Shown here: positions 49,101-55,966 of the stretch, in pieces | Position numbering within the stretch: the first letter of the stretch is position 1 | Layout: every line of letters starts with the position of its first letter | Assembly: GCA_903840435.1 (NCBI GenBank) | Contig: CAIMFV010000017.1 | Location: forward strand, 46,397-110,396 | Reading direction: 5' to 3' | DNA: 64,000 bases | Origin: an uncultured Caulobacterales bacterium | GTDB taxonomy: Bacteria; Pseudomonadota; Alphaproteobacteria; Caulobacterales; Caulobacteraceae | Notes under the pieces: generated by a model | What the model was told of the DNA's origin: nothing | What the model saw: the letters and a program-made list of their open reading frames with translations, nothing else | Databases searched by the model: none | Translations under genes and position numbers: made by a program

Positions 49101-49424
49101 GGCAGTGGCCTGTCAGCGGTCAATGACAATTATGTCTTTGTCCAAGACCCGAGGAATGTCGCGGCTCTGACCGTCGTCGCACCGTTCAACAATAGCAATA
49201 TTGGCGCGACCGCCTCGCTGGACACGGGCCTATCCAACTCGGTTCCGCTGGATAAGGGGCGCAAAGCCGTCGCGTCGGCCACGGCCCTGAAAAATGCCTC
49301 CTCAGAGGCAAACAAGCCGCTGCTCTGTTCCCTGATCGCCGAATCGTCGGTGGGTTGCGGTGAAAGCTCAGGATCGCTCGGATCCGTGTCTGGCCGCACC
49401 TCAGCCCCAACCGGTGGGCGGTAA
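40191..49424 (+). CDS. Two-partner secretion exoprotein TpsA, filamentous haemagglutinin-like
   Basis: 3077 residues. Signal peptide about 1-31 (cleavage after GALA). The TPS secretion domain spans roughly 35-300, with FIINPNGVLFG (114-121) as the diagnostic NPNG motif. A WLLDPADITIV segment (about 430) is typical of haemagglutinins. The middle is beta-helix repeats, including a G-x-S-T-S-G-T-G-L series. Seven YDG repeats (about 2255-2920) precede an MBG-like module and a Gly/Ser-rich tail. Cys3046 and Cys3056 form a C-x9-C near the end, recalling HMW1-type tethering. It is exported through a TpsB, probably the one at 22692. It ends 15 bp from the convergent dnaN. Confidence 0.92.
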   Translation: MRNWYKSSTSRVALAAGLALVALATSGGALAGPTGGQVAAGQATISGQGTSAVVVTQTTDRSIITWQTFNTTSGQSIQFVQPNSSSIALNRVVGGGPSSLNGSLTANGRVFIINPNGVLFGKSSQVNVAGLLVSSADVNSASFMSGASKLSFDTAGSPSAVIENDGNITIADSGLAAFVAPQVINSGIITARYGQIAIGAAETFTLDLNGDGLISFAPGDGATTSSQSGAAIQAGGQILASSGTVTLTAATARQVVNQSIEVTGLVSAASTSVTANGKVHLGGGAVTLAAAGDVKLDQSASLSAASAQGQGGQITVTGANIEVAGAKLTASGATGGGQVLIGGGAQGQGPLAHAKTTVLDPGTQITADATVKGNGGHVVLWSDQATSFAGLISARGGPMGGNGGLVETSSANNLQILGLVSADAQSSDGSDGTWLLDPADITIVATGANAGVTQTGATWAASGATGTLAATTINAALQAGTNVIVDSNSGGGKAGTNGNITFNSTAAAPITISSGTKSATLTLNAALGIDFGTNTTFTATTGTISVNATASAGVIKGVGTVFNTNGGSVNLSAINPPAPGTTWQVNNGTTYAQNAASLYLSSYVGTISGGQSYATNAPMNWSGAIYFNGLILNVGSGTAILTGAAGTNEPKTNGLDFNYDSGVLLGGIVQLTTASASSGAITINGTGRIGVMLGAPSINMVTNGNVTINGTASGLTPLGAGIGLGYDYVVPVGQTGAGTKLNAVLDQSGNLTLNGAYSGTAVSGTSSFTYTANGTTYTMGSTAQAGVASILTTGATIQNAGTGTVSITSKPSVAKDDSNDPQYGVFFTNVTMLNATSGTFSINANGGYGDYLNYSNSVSISNSAAGTFQLVGQTVFNSTQKAGVNLWLTSLTNGTAGASNTGSMTISGTASGTSTSGSGVFLNVASTSPPINNYDSLQITGASQFSIGLQAFAPGEIANYGSQLTLQGTSTNSWGVTVQNLTLDQYGPASSVVSLIGSGAVGLIFSDTNGFTNVFNRNGNGGAFVVQGTQNSAGYLTQGAIQFQLASSVTSLTTNDLYSQANPSAAGIKLIGIAANGYGVNFGTQTSITTKSGSLEIDGNVPTPGLPTPGNGAGIYFNAGTNGLSLANNGTTLTLYGMSTGAPGLLSATTSLGPLILSGSSSGAISLVGYSSNPVTNALPAVSLNFTTLTDTATSPLLITGVNTGSGGGLALTLSGAAGNAAPFAVTGPGSVALSGTTNTSASAAGSSSGLSLNVSGGGLVYDSSLTLYGYAAGSGAGVNLTATGGINPQTTLPSGATVSYSVPLTVIGASGFGVGVSLNAASLYASDLYLIGNPTTGNNGGLSLPSIIPSVATPGSGTGLSLTAPILNASSATLIGNSTAGTGVTMSDTGSITITNALTIIGDPTAGSGIGVALSTGALNAGSIAITGYSTAAAGVTITDGGAFTAGTSTTPANITLTGGSTGTTSNAAGISLSTSTLTAGTLSITGTATAGAGVSLIANSLTASPTKVSQALIKGTSTSGTGLALALNALSAPKGIGLSGTSTSGTGLSFLGGTTSAAFSLTGLYATSLTGQTATNCTLVCFSGSSTRGTGLSATLYGLSDTASLLFFGNSTSSTGLSFTGGGSSTAFATSGISYVIGNLQLVGASTSGTGLALQTYGAWTNGLGLTGTGTSASGTGLNFAMTSVGTPAPSVNNGSSSPAQSPAGLNLTGISTTGTGLNFASSAYGLLNGTFSFTGQSNGTASTPSGSGITFASASPLLTLTQANLTLTGTRTAPGAGTSDLVLSGLTATGDANSTITLNGNYISFTNLTFNGFTAITLDPTDLTSGFSLLGQTQGANIFVNAASSANAATLTLGSNSETGPTTLASVTDNETGAVSIFGGSGALSLGGLTANSTTNVYVLDAIGTVASAGLTITGPLSATKAAVVLGSNGGIRDTATVKAASLAVQAGGAVTLNNTSNAFPLLAVSTSSGNIDIFDSSSVTLTSLSGATRSIKGLVDNSSLASDTVRLISAGAINISQPVSVASSGSSATPALILAAGYGQNVATQSTNGIVASGADVALTGDMLFAPANAINIGGQGTAIIYTGTLAGSAGLTDASDGGVGTLGGYRYNSSLTAKNYSLELGAGIDVVYREQPQLTSTWSVPGAVFANSGTGATATLTYNGKPVAPGLAIASQLFNGDTITLSGTLSASLSVAATGTNPLNNGAAQDVGTYSFGATSISNGLGYAVIAPGPLSLTINPYILNVTYGSGLSVQSKTYDGTTTANLTVTGAPTAALLGNDAQSVAVSYANGTGPTGVYAQADVGNNIAVSLNNLALVSLSKTNANANIISDYTVVGPANLTGTITPASLTISGISALSRAYNGGYGAQLQVSNNATINGWVSTADSSSVGVNLAALSGSFNTNQVGNNLSVNISAPTQGSGPTVFTGSSSAIAHILQDYTLVLPNVTANITPVTLTYNANSLLVPTLTYNGSTNATINVANPANPNLFSGYVGSDTSATTPAVTTKMAGTYDAPDAGNRTVTITPGSITLKGANANDYLVPTISLAALIKPATLVVSGLTAANKQYDGTSLILIDTSGLNLNIPVAADVGKLSLTGTPTGLAAQKDVGGNIAVRVQNLALAQVGPWQNYTLVIPQLTTAITPAPLTIGGLSVQTRDYDGTTVANLQGAAQLVGLLGGDQVQLSSAGVTANYATSSVGVNKPVSLTSTSYGLTGAQAFDYTLTLPSLSGTITPKTLTVSGLSATNRTYDGSTIDAVTGVPTLNGVVKGDSLAINTVGLSGTLSDPNVGLQNVTVQGLTLSGASALNYTLQVDVLSAAITPAPLTVSGLTAQSKTYDGTTLATLTGTAQVSGIITGDQGALQVLGTPSGAFASANVGVNLAVTLKGVTLGGAKAYDYQLLPTTLSASISPATLTYLASPSTRLLGTPNPPLTGTVTGLVAGQTLASATTGTLNFTSPAGTYASYGSYPIEGSGLSAVNDNYVFVQDPRNVAALTVVAPFNNSNIGATASLDTGLSNSVPLDKGRKAVASATALKNASSEANKPLLCSLIAESSVGCGESSGSLGSVSGRTSAPTGGR
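44320..45420 (+). repeat. TpsA Ser/Thr/Gly-rich beta-solenoid repeats
   Basis: A series of about 25-40-residue units built round G-(N/T/A)-S-T-x-G-T-G-L/V (for example GTSTSGTGLALAL and GASTSGTGLALQ), with an alternating hydrophobic pattern fitting the rungs of a right-handed beta-helix. Two cysteines lie inside it (Cys1579 and Cys1583). Confidence 0.7.
46968..48930 (+). repeat. Seven YDG-type repeats of TpsA
   Basis: The Tyr-(Asp/Asn)-Gly codons start at 46968, 47277, 47601, 47892, 48165, 48435 and 48696. Each unit reads roughly SKTYDGTTxAxLTG...D...G......VGxNLxV...L.........YxL....L.A.ITPA. Periods are 309, 324, 291, 273, 270 and 261 bp. A single MBG-like module (TYLASPSTRLLGTPNPPLTG) follows. 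Confidence 0.85.
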
Positions 49425-49436
49425 GGGGGGCTTCCC
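49425..49436. terminator. G6/C-run hairpin between convergent tpsA and dnaN
   Basis: GGGGGG-CTT-CCCCCC forms a short, very strong hairpin in the 15-bp gap between the stops of tpsA and dnaN. No U-run exists on either strand, so it is terminator-like only. Confidence 0.3.
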
Positions 49437-49439
49437 CCC

Positions 49440-50558
49440 CTAAACCCTCAGGGGCATCAGCACATATTGGACGCCTGCATCGGTCGGATCGAGCACCAGG
49501 GTGGGCGAGGCCGGATCGGCAAAGCGCAACTCCATCAGTTCGCCTTGGATCTGGCCGCAGACGTCCAACAGGTAGCGGGCATTGAAGCCGATCTCGAAGG
49601 CTTCGCCGTCATAGTCGATTTCCAACTCTTCGACGGCTTGGCCCGCCTCCATATTGCGCACGGTCAAGGTCAGGCGACCCGGCTCGATGGCCAGCTTGAC
49701 GGAGCGGGACTTCTCCGCCGATATCGTCGCCACCCGGTCCACGGCGCGCTCAAACAATTTGTTATCGATCATAACGACGCGCGTATTGTCACGCGGAATG
49801 ACGCGCAGATAGTCGGGAAAGGCGCCGTCGATCACCTTGGAAATCAAAGCCGCCTTGCCAAACTCGAACCGGACCTTGGCCGGTGAGACCTGGACCTCGA
49901 CCATTTCACCGGCGTCCTCCAACAGGCGGCGCACCTCTTGAATGGTCTTGCGCGGCACAATGACGCCGGGCGCCCCGACCGCGCCTTCTGGCGCTGGCAT
50001 TTCGGCCAGGGCCAGACGGTGACCATCAGTGGCGACAGCCCGCAGCTTGGCCACTCCGTTGTCCATCACCGTATGGATATAGAGGCCGTTCAAATAATAC
50101 CGCGTCTCTTCGGTGGAGATGGCAAACCTTGTTTTGTCGATCAGTCGGGCGAGACTGTCTGCGTCCAAACTGATGCGCGAGGACAGTCCATCCGAAGACA
50201 TGACGGGAAAATCGCCCGCAGGCAGGACAGGCAGGTTGAAGCGCGAGCGCCCGGCCTGAACCGACAGCCTGGGATCCTCGCCATTGAATTTCAGCTCGAC
50301 CTCAGCGCCCTCCGGCAGCTTGCGGACAATTTCGTACAGCGTGTGGGCGGGTGCAGTGATTTGACCCGTCGTATCGACCTGGGCTGAGGTCTCATCGACG
50401 ATTTCCATATCGAGGTCGGTCGCCGAAAAGGCCACGGCTCCGCGCCCAGCCGACAATAGCACGTTCGACAGGATGGGAATGGTGTTCCGGCGTTCCACGA
50501 CGCTCTGCACATGTCCTAGCGCCTTCAAAAGTGCGGCGCGTTCGATCGTCAGCTTCAT
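49440..50558 (-). CDS. dnaN: DNA polymerase III beta sliding clamp
   Basis: 372 residues from the ATG at 50558 (MKLTIERAALLKALGHVQSVVERRNTIPILSNVLL), the usual clamp start; the frame extends to 50606 with non-family residues. The three-domain clamp pattern is followed by the C-terminal YVLMPLRV, equivalent to the conserved M-P-M-R-L end. The ring holds polymerase III on DNA. It stands alone, without dnaA or recF next to it. Confidence 0.96.
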   Translation of the reverse strand: MKLTIERAALLKALGHVQSVVERRNTIPILSNVLLSAGRGAVAFSATDLDMEIVDETSAQVDTTGQITAPAHTLYEIVRKLPEGAEVELKFNGEDPRLSVQAGRSRFNLPVLPAGDFPVMSSDGLSSRISLDADSLARLIDKTRFAISTEETRYYLNGLYIHTVMDNGVAKLRAVATDGHRLALAEMPAPEGAVGAPGVIVPRKTIQEVRRLLEDAGEMVEVQVSPAKVRFEFGKAALISKVIDGAFPDYLRVIPRDNTRVVMIDNKLFERAVDRVATISAEKSRSVKLAIEPGRLTLTVRNMEAGQAVEELEIDYDGEAFEIGFNARYLLDVCGQIQGELMELRFADPASPTLVLDPTDAGVQYVLMPLRV

Positions 50559-50784
50559 GGGGCCGTCCGGGTCCGACAGGTGGGGGTCGAGGTTCGCACG
50601 GCGCACCTCATCCCCAGGGATTGGTAAAGGGGCGGTGAGATTAACCGATTTCCCGGCTGAAAAAAGGGGGCGTGACGACTATTCCTAGCGTTTCCACAGA
50701 TCGGCTGCCGCAAAATCGCGGGTTTCAGTGGCATAAGGTTTTGCGACTGCCGCCGGTTCGGTTAGGAGAGGCACGAAGACCATC

Positions 50785-51912
50785 ATGCCGCTCTCCATTC
50801 ACGCCGCTTATCAGCATCGCCTGCAAACAGGCGACATCACCCCAGACGCGGCGCAAGCGCACGCGGTTGAGGCCTTGTCGCGGCTGGAAGGTGAGTTGAA
50901 TGCGCTCGCTGAGCCGAGCCTCGGCCTTGGGTTTTTCCGCCGCAGAGCCGTGCCGCGCGGGGTCTATCTCTATGGACCTGTCGGTCGGGGAAAGTCGATG
51001 CTGATGGACCTGTTCTTCGACAGCGCTCCGGTTCGCGCCAAGCGACGCAGCCACTTCCATCCCTTCATGGCTGAGGTTCATGCCGATCTCGACCTGTGGC
51101 GCCGGGGGTCTGAGGCTGACAAGCGCGCCAGATTTGGTCAGACCAAGGGCGATGACCCGATCCAACCGACGGCGCATCGCATTGCTGAGGGCGCACGGCT
51201 TCTTTGCTTCGACGAGTTTCATGTCACCGACATTGCTGATGCGATGATCTTGGGGCGGCTGTTCGAAGCGCTGTTCGCGCGCGGAGTGGTGGTGGTGGCC
51301 ACCTCGAATCGGGCTCCGGACCAACTCTATCTCAACGGGCTCAATCGCCAGCTGTTCTTGCCCTTTATCGACCTATTGACGACGCGGCTCGAAGTTGTGG
51401 CGGTGTCGGGCCCAAAGGACTTTCGCCTCGACCGTCTGGTCGGTCGGGAAGTCTATTTCACGCCGATCAATCCCGACACCCAGACGCAGTTTGACGCATT
51501 GTGGGCGGAAATGCGCGGCCTGGATCCAGAAACCGGCGCCGTGCTCGAAGTGCTGGGGCGCAAGCTCACCTTTCCGCATGCGGTCGGCGGCAGGCTGCGG
51601 GCCGACTTCGCCGCGCTTTGCGGTGCCGCCTTGGGTCCCTCGGACTATCTGGCCATCGCTGAGCGCTTCCACACGGTATTTTTGGCAGGTGTTCCGCAAC
51701 TGTCGCCCGCCAACCGCAATGAAGCGGCGCGCTTTGTCACCTTGGTAGACACGCTTTATGAGCGCCGCGCCAAATTGATCATCCTCGCCCAAGTGCCGGT
51801 GGACAGGCTTTATGCGGCGGGCGATGGGGCCTTTGAATTCGAGCGTACCGTCAGCCGGTTGCAAGAAATGCGGGCGAGCGACTATTTGATCCGGAGCCAA
51901 GATGACCTCTGA
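50785..51912 (+). CDS. zapE: Cell division protein ZapE (AFG1-like ATPase)
   Basis: 375 residues. Walker A is in LYGPVGRGKSMLMDLFFD, Walker B in RLLCFDEFHVTDIADAM, and ATSNRAPDQLYLNGLNRQLFLPFI is the sensor region of the AFG1 family. HFHPFMAEVHADL is another family block. ZapE acts at the Z-ring under some conditions; the mitochondrial relative handles respiratory complex proteins. It is divergent from dnaN, with 226 bp between, and overlaps the following gene by 11 bp. Confidence 0.93.
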   Translation: MPLSIHAAYQHRLQTGDITPDAAQAHAVEALSRLEGELNALAEPSLGLGFFRRRAVPRGVYLYGPVGRGKSMLMDLFFDSAPVRAKRRSHFHPFMAEVHADLDLWRRGSEADKRARFGQTKGDDPIQPTAHRIAEGARLLCFDEFHVTDIADAMILGRLFEALFARGVVVVATSNRAPDQLYLNGLNRQLFLPFIDLLTTRLEVVAVSGPKDFRLDRLVGREVYFTPINPDTQTQFDALWAEMRGLDPETGAVLEVLGRKLTFPHAVGGRLRADFAALCGAALGPSDYLAIAERFHTVFLAGVPQLSPANRNEAARFVTLVDTLYERRAKLIILAQVPVDRLYAAGDGAFEFERTVSRLQEMRASDYLIRSQDDL

Positions 51913-52849
51913 ACTCCGGCCGCCCGACGGGCGCCTCGACCTGCCGTCCCTGGTTGGCGCGCTCGTATGCTTCACGCTTTGGGGCGTCTTCCCCCTGCTC
52001 TTTCATGCCCTGGGTGAAGCGGGCGTGGGCGCGTGGGAGATTGTTGGATATCGGATCGTCTTCGCTGCCCCGGTTGCGCTTGCGTTGGTGGTGGGGGTGG
52101 GAAAAACCGGCGCCGCCTTGGCGATTTTTCGCCAACCGCGCCAACTCTTGGCCCTTGCGGCGTCCTCGGCCTTTATTTCCCTCAATTGGAGCGTCTATGT
52201 CTGGGCCATCGGGGCGCACCATACCTTGTCGGCCAGCGTCGGCTATTTCCTCAATCCCCTGATGAATGCAGCGGTTGGCGCACTGATATTTCGCGAACGG
52301 ATCAGCCGCCTGGGTGTCATCGCCTTTGCCGTGGCCGCCATTGGCGTGGCGTTTGAAGCCTCGGTTGCCGGCGATGCTCCGTGGACGCCCTTGGTGCTGG
52401 CCACCAGCTTTTGCGTCTATGGCCTGATCCGCCGCCAAACCACAGCAGACGCCACGACAGGCCTTCTGATCGAGTGTCTGATCATGGCGCCCTTTGCCGC
52501 CGCCCTGCTGATCTTCCTGTCCCAGCACGGCGGATTGCGCTTTGGCACGTCGACACCCGTCAATTGGATGTTGCTGATCGCGGGTCCCGCCACGGTCGCT
52601 CCCTTGGCGCTGTTTTCCTTTGCCGCCCGGCGTCTGCCTTTGACTGTGATCGGCTTTTTGCAGTTTTTGTCGCCTAGCTTGCAATTTGTCTGCGGCCTGG
52701 TCATGGGCGAGACGCTCCACCCGCTCACGCTGGCCGCCTTCAGCTTTATCTGGATTGGGGCGGCGATTTACGCCGTCGATCTGGCGCGGCGGTTACGCCG
52801 GGAAAGCTTGGCCGAAACGGACGCGGCGACCAGCCAAAATCGCGCCTAG
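51902..52849 (+). CDS. rarD: EamA family permease, RarD-like
   Basis: 315 residues with about ten membrane segments. The opening FTLWGVFPLLFHALGEAGVGAWEIVGYRIVFA and the later NWSVYVWAIGAHHTLSASVGYFLNPLMN (the RarD signature region with N-W-x-x-Y-x-W) identify the RarD group of the drug/metabolite transporter superfamily. The substrate is unknown (chloramphenicol-sensitivity gene in some species). It overlaps zapE by 11 bp and the convergent epimerase-like gene by 104 bp. Confidence 0.88.
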   Translation: MTSELRPPDGRLDLPSLVGALVCFTLWGVFPLLFHALGEAGVGAWEIVGYRIVFAAPVALALVVGVGKTGAALAIFRQPRQLLALAASSAFISLNWSVYVWAIGAHHTLSASVGYFLNPLMNAAVGALIFRERISRLGVIAFAVAAIGVAFEASVAGDAPWTPLVLATSFCVYGLIRRQTTADATTGLLIECLIMAPFAAALLIFLSQHGGLRFGTSTPVNWMLLIAGPATVAPLALFSFAARRLPLTVIGFLQFLSPSLQFVCGLVMGETLHPLTLAAFSFIWIGAAIYAVDLARRLRRESLAETDAATSQNRA

Positions 52850-53663
52850 CAGCCGCGTCGTCGAAAACCAGATCTTCGGCCATGCGCGCGCCCATAGCTG
52901 CGGTGGCGCCGGGCAGGACTGGTTTGGCGACCAGGAAGGCTAAACGCCAAATCCAACTTGGAAAGGCGATGATATTCGGCTTCAGGCCCAGGGCTGCAAA
53001 GAGCCGCTCGACCATCTGGCGATAGGTGAGGGTCTCACCGCCGGGCGTATTGTAAACTTGGCCTTCCGTCCTTGGGTCGGCCAAGGCCTGCAAGGCGCCC
53101 AGCGCCAAGTCTTCAGCATGCACCGGTTGGCGCCGACCCCGTCCATTGCCTGACAGAGGGGCGACCCGGGTGCGACGGATCAAGGCGGCAAGCCGACTAA
53201 TATTGCGGTCAAAGCCTTCGTCATAGATCAAGGTCGGACGAAAAAGCGTGTAGGCGAGCCCATGCTCGGCGCAAGCCGCAATGAATTGCGCCTCTGACGC
53301 GGCCAGACGTTGCGCCACCTCGCGCTCTGCCGCCTCAGGCGAGGCGGCCTTGGTGAAGCGACTGGTCGAGGAAATGGCCAAGATGCGCTTTACGCCAAGT
53401 GCGGCTAGGGCGGGCACGGCGGGCGCGGTGATCCAGATTGGCGTCAGGGCGAGGACGGTGCTCAAGGGGGCGATGCCGCTTAGGTCTTGGGCAAGACGTG
53501 GCGACGCAAGATCAGCGGTGATCCACCCTGGCGTGTCGCGCATCGACCGGCTGAGCCAATAGGCGTTGAGCTTTGGCGCAACCCGCGCCAGCGCGCGCCC
53601 GATCAGGCTTGATGCGCCCAAAACCAGGAGCGGCGTGGCGGGGGGAAGCGGCGAGGGGCGCAT
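52746..53663 (-). CDS. NAD-dependent epimerase/dehydratase-like protein
   Basis: 305 residues from the ATG at 53663. The Rossmann motif LLVLGASSLIGRALARVAPKL (G-x-S-S-L-I-G) opens it; EAQFIAACAEHGLAYTLFRPTLIYDEGFDRN and QVYNTPGGETLTYRQMVERLF match extended short-chain dehydrogenases of the NAD(P)-binding type that act on sugar nucleotides or lipids. The classical Y-x-x-x-K is not evident, so activity may be atypical. The last 35 residues lie inside the rarD gene on the other strand. Confidence 0.7.
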   Translation of the reverse strand: MRPSPLPPATPLLVLGASSLIGRALARVAPKLNAYWLSRSMRDTPGWITADLASPRLAQDLSGIAPLSTVLALTPIWITAPAVPALAALGVKRILAISSTSRFTKAASPEAAEREVAQRLAASEAQFIAACAEHGLAYTLFRPTLIYDEGFDRNISRLAALIRRTRVAPLSGNGRGRRQPVHAEDLALGALQALADPRTEGQVYNTPGGETLTYRQMVERLFAALGLKPNIIAFPSWIWRLAFLVAKPVLPGATAAMGARMAEDLVFDDAAARRDFGWSPRPFRPSFPGVTAAPDRRRKSPPQSR

Positions 53664-53794
53664 ACAATGCCCTCTACCCCGCATTTATGGCGGCGCGAAG
53701 ACTCCCCTACCGTCACAGCGGCGCTGCGTGCTTGCAGTTCCCATTGCCGATCAGCCATAAGCGGGTCTTAGGATGAGACAAGGTTGAGTGGGTC

Positions 53795-55126
53795 ATGGAT
53801 CAAGACAGGCTGCAGGACGTCGTGGCACGAGCCATGGCTGCAGGCGCCGACGCGGCAGAAGCAGTCGCTGTTGAGCGTCAGTCGCTTTCGGTTGGCGTAC
53901 GCCAGGGTGCGCTTGAAGAGGTCGAGCGTGAGGAGAGCCGCGATCTGGGACTGCGGGTTTTCGTCGGCAAGGCCCAGGCTGTTGTCTCAGGTTCAAACCT
54001 ATCCGAAGCGGCCATCGCAAAGCTGGTCGAGCGCGCGGTGGCCATGGCGCGCTTGGCGCCGGATGATATATTTGCTGGCCTTGCGCCAAAGGAGCGCCTG
54101 TTTCGCGGTGGCGGCGTCGATCTAGACCTCTACGACCCTCATCTTTGCACGCCCGAAAGCCTGGAAGAGACGGCGCGGGCACTGGAAGCCGCAGCACTCG
54201 CGGTTGAGGGGGTTACCCAATCTGACGGCGGCTCGGCGGGCCTGTCTTCGAGCCATTGGGCCATGGCGACCTCGGAAGGCTTCTGCGCCGCCTATTCGGC
54301 CAGTGCTTTTCATCGCTCGGCTTCGGTGGTCGCGGGCGAGGGCTCGGGCATGGAGCGGGGCGGCGAGGGACGTTCCACCCGCTGGTTTGAAGACCTGCCT
54401 CCGCCCGATGTGATTGGCCGTGAGGCGGGGATGCGTGCCGTCTCCCGGCTGAAGCCTCGAAAACTGGAAAGCCAGGTAGCCCCGGTGATGTTTGAAAACC
54501 GGATTGCTGTCAGTCTGTTGGGGCCCTTTATTGGCGCCATAGCAGGACCCGCCGTGGCGCGCGGGGTCTCGTTTTTGAAAGATCGGCTGGGGCAGAGGAT
54601 CTTCCCCGATCAGGTGACGGTGACGGACGAACCCTTGCGCCTGCGAGGCCTTGGCTCGACACCCTTTGATGATGAGGGCATCGCTGCCTCGGCCCAGACC
54701 CTGGTCGACAAGGGGGTCTTGACCACGTGGCTGCTCAATGTGGCGAGTGCGAAGCAACTTGGCCTTGGTCTCACCGGCCATGCCAGCCGCAGTCTGGCGG
54801 GCGCGCCCGGCGTGTCGCCGCATAATCTAACCCTCCAGCCCGGCTCTGAAACGCCAGAGGCGCTGCGGCGGGCGGCGGGCAAGGGCTTGCTGGTCACCTC
54901 GATGTTTGGTCCCTCGCTAAATGCCAATACGGGTGACTGGTCGGTCGGCGTGTCGGGCTTTTGGTTTGAAGCGGGCGAGATTGCCTATCCGGTGAATGAA
55001 ATCACTGTGGCGGGCAACCTCATCGACATTTATCAGCGACTGGTCCCGGCAAGCGATCTTGAGTTTCGCGGCGCCAGCAATGCGCCCAGTCTGATGGTCG
55101 ACGGTCTCGCGATTGCAGGCCGATGA
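53795..55126 (+). CDS. pmbA: TldD/PmbA family metallopeptidase
   Basis: 443 residues of the PmbA half of the TldD-PmbA pair. The core has AVSLLGPFIGAIAGPAVARGVSFLKDRLGQRIFPDQVTVTDEPL and FDDEGIAAS, and GDWSVGVSGFWFEAGEIAYPVNEITVAGNLIDIYQRLV at the end. With TldD it degrades unfolded peptides (CcdA and microcin precursor processing in E. coli). The next gene overlaps by 4 bp (ATGA), as in the alphaproteobacterial order pmbA-cysQ-like-DUF4170. Confidence 0.95.
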   Translation: MDQDRLQDVVARAMAAGADAAEAVAVERQSLSVGVRQGALEEVEREESRDLGLRVFVGKAQAVVSGSNLSEAAIAKLVERAVAMARLAPDDIFAGLAPKERLFRGGGVDLDLYDPHLCTPESLEETARALEAAALAVEGVTQSDGGSAGLSSSHWAMATSEGFCAAYSASAFHRSASVVAGEGSGMERGGEGRSTRWFEDLPPPDVIGREAGMRAVSRLKPRKLESQVAPVMFENRIAVSLLGPFIGAIAGPAVARGVSFLKDRLGQRIFPDQVTVTDEPLRLRGLGSTPFDDEGIAASAQTLVDKGVLTTWLLNVASAKQLGLGLTGHASRSLAGAPGVSPHNLTLQPGSETPEALRRAAGKGLLVTSMFGPSLNANTGDWSVGVSGFWFEAGEIAYPVNEITVAGNLIDIYQRLVPASDLEFRGASNAPSLMVDGLAIAGR

Positions 55127-55899
55127 CCGGACCGGACAGCGATCTGGCCCTGATCACCGAGGCGGCGCGGGAGGCAGGCACGCTGGCTCGGACCTATGCC
55201 GAGCACGGCGTCAAGGTGACCACCAAGTCCGATGGAACGCCCGTTACCGAGGCAGACCAAGCCGTCGACGCCTTCTTGCGGGCGCGGCTCATGGCGGCGC
55301 GCCCGGCCTATGGCTGGTTGTCTGAGGAAAGCCCTGACGACGGCAGTCGGACGCGTTGCGATCGGGTATTTGTTGTCGACCCGATTGATGGCACCCGTGC
55401 CTTTGTCCGGGGAACGGCGTGGTGGACCATTTCCATCGGGGTGGTGAGTGCCGGTCAGGCAAAGACCGGCGTCGTCTATGCGCCGGTGCTCGGCGAACTT
55501 TATAGCGCCGAGCGGGGAAGGGGCGCGACGCGCAACGGTCTCGCCCTGCAAGGATCAAAGCGAGAAGACCTCGCCGGCGCGGCAATCCTTGGCGATCCGG
55601 ATCGCTTAAAGCCGCCGCATTGGCCAGTGATGACGATTGTGCAGCGCAACTCCATCGCCTTGCGCATCGTCCAGGCTGCGGCCGGGGATTTCGATGCCGT
55701 CATTGCGTTTGGCACCAAGCGGGACTGGGACATTGCAGCTGGCCTCGTGATCGCCGAGGAGGCGGGCCTGCAGGTGACCGATCACCAAGGTTCCGCGATC
55801 CAGCTGAATTCACCCGAAACGCGCTGCAAGAGCCTAATCGGCGCGCCTTCGCGTTTACACCGGTTGATCTTAACCAAGACGCAGCCTATCGACCGCTAG
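55123..55899 (+). CDS. Inositol monophosphatase family protein (CysQ-like)
   Basis: 258 residues with the family's metal-binding motifs: SDGTPVTEADQAVD, WLSEESPDD, VVDPIDGTRAFVRG and TKRDWDIAAGLVIAEEAG. These give either an inositol monophosphatase or a 3',5'-bisphosphate nucleotidase; the context does not settle which. The start overlaps the pmbA stop by 4 bp, so it is translationally coupled. Confidence 0.92.
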   Translation: MTGPDSDLALITEAAREAGTLARTYAEHGVKVTTKSDGTPVTEADQAVDAFLRARLMAARPAYGWLSEESPDDGSRTRCDRVFVVDPIDGTRAFVRGTAWWTISIGVVSAGQAKTGVVYAPVLGELYSAERGRGATRNGLALQGSKREDLAGAAILGDPDRLKPPHWPVMTIVQRNSIALRIVQAAAGDFDAVIAFGTKRDWDIAAGLVIAEEAGLQVTDHQGSAIQLNSPETRCKSLIGAPSRLHRLILTKTQPIDR

Positions 55900-55966
55900 A
55901 GTTTGTCCCGGATAAGCGGGCTCCGCTTCTTCCTAACGGCCCAATTCAGAGCAAGGCGCTTCGTCC

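Noticed and set aside
26440..49424. CRISPR array
   Set aside because: The repeats here are protein-coding modules of 250-320 bp with diverged units, not 25-40-bp identical repeats with unique spacers. No such array was seen elsewhere in the window.
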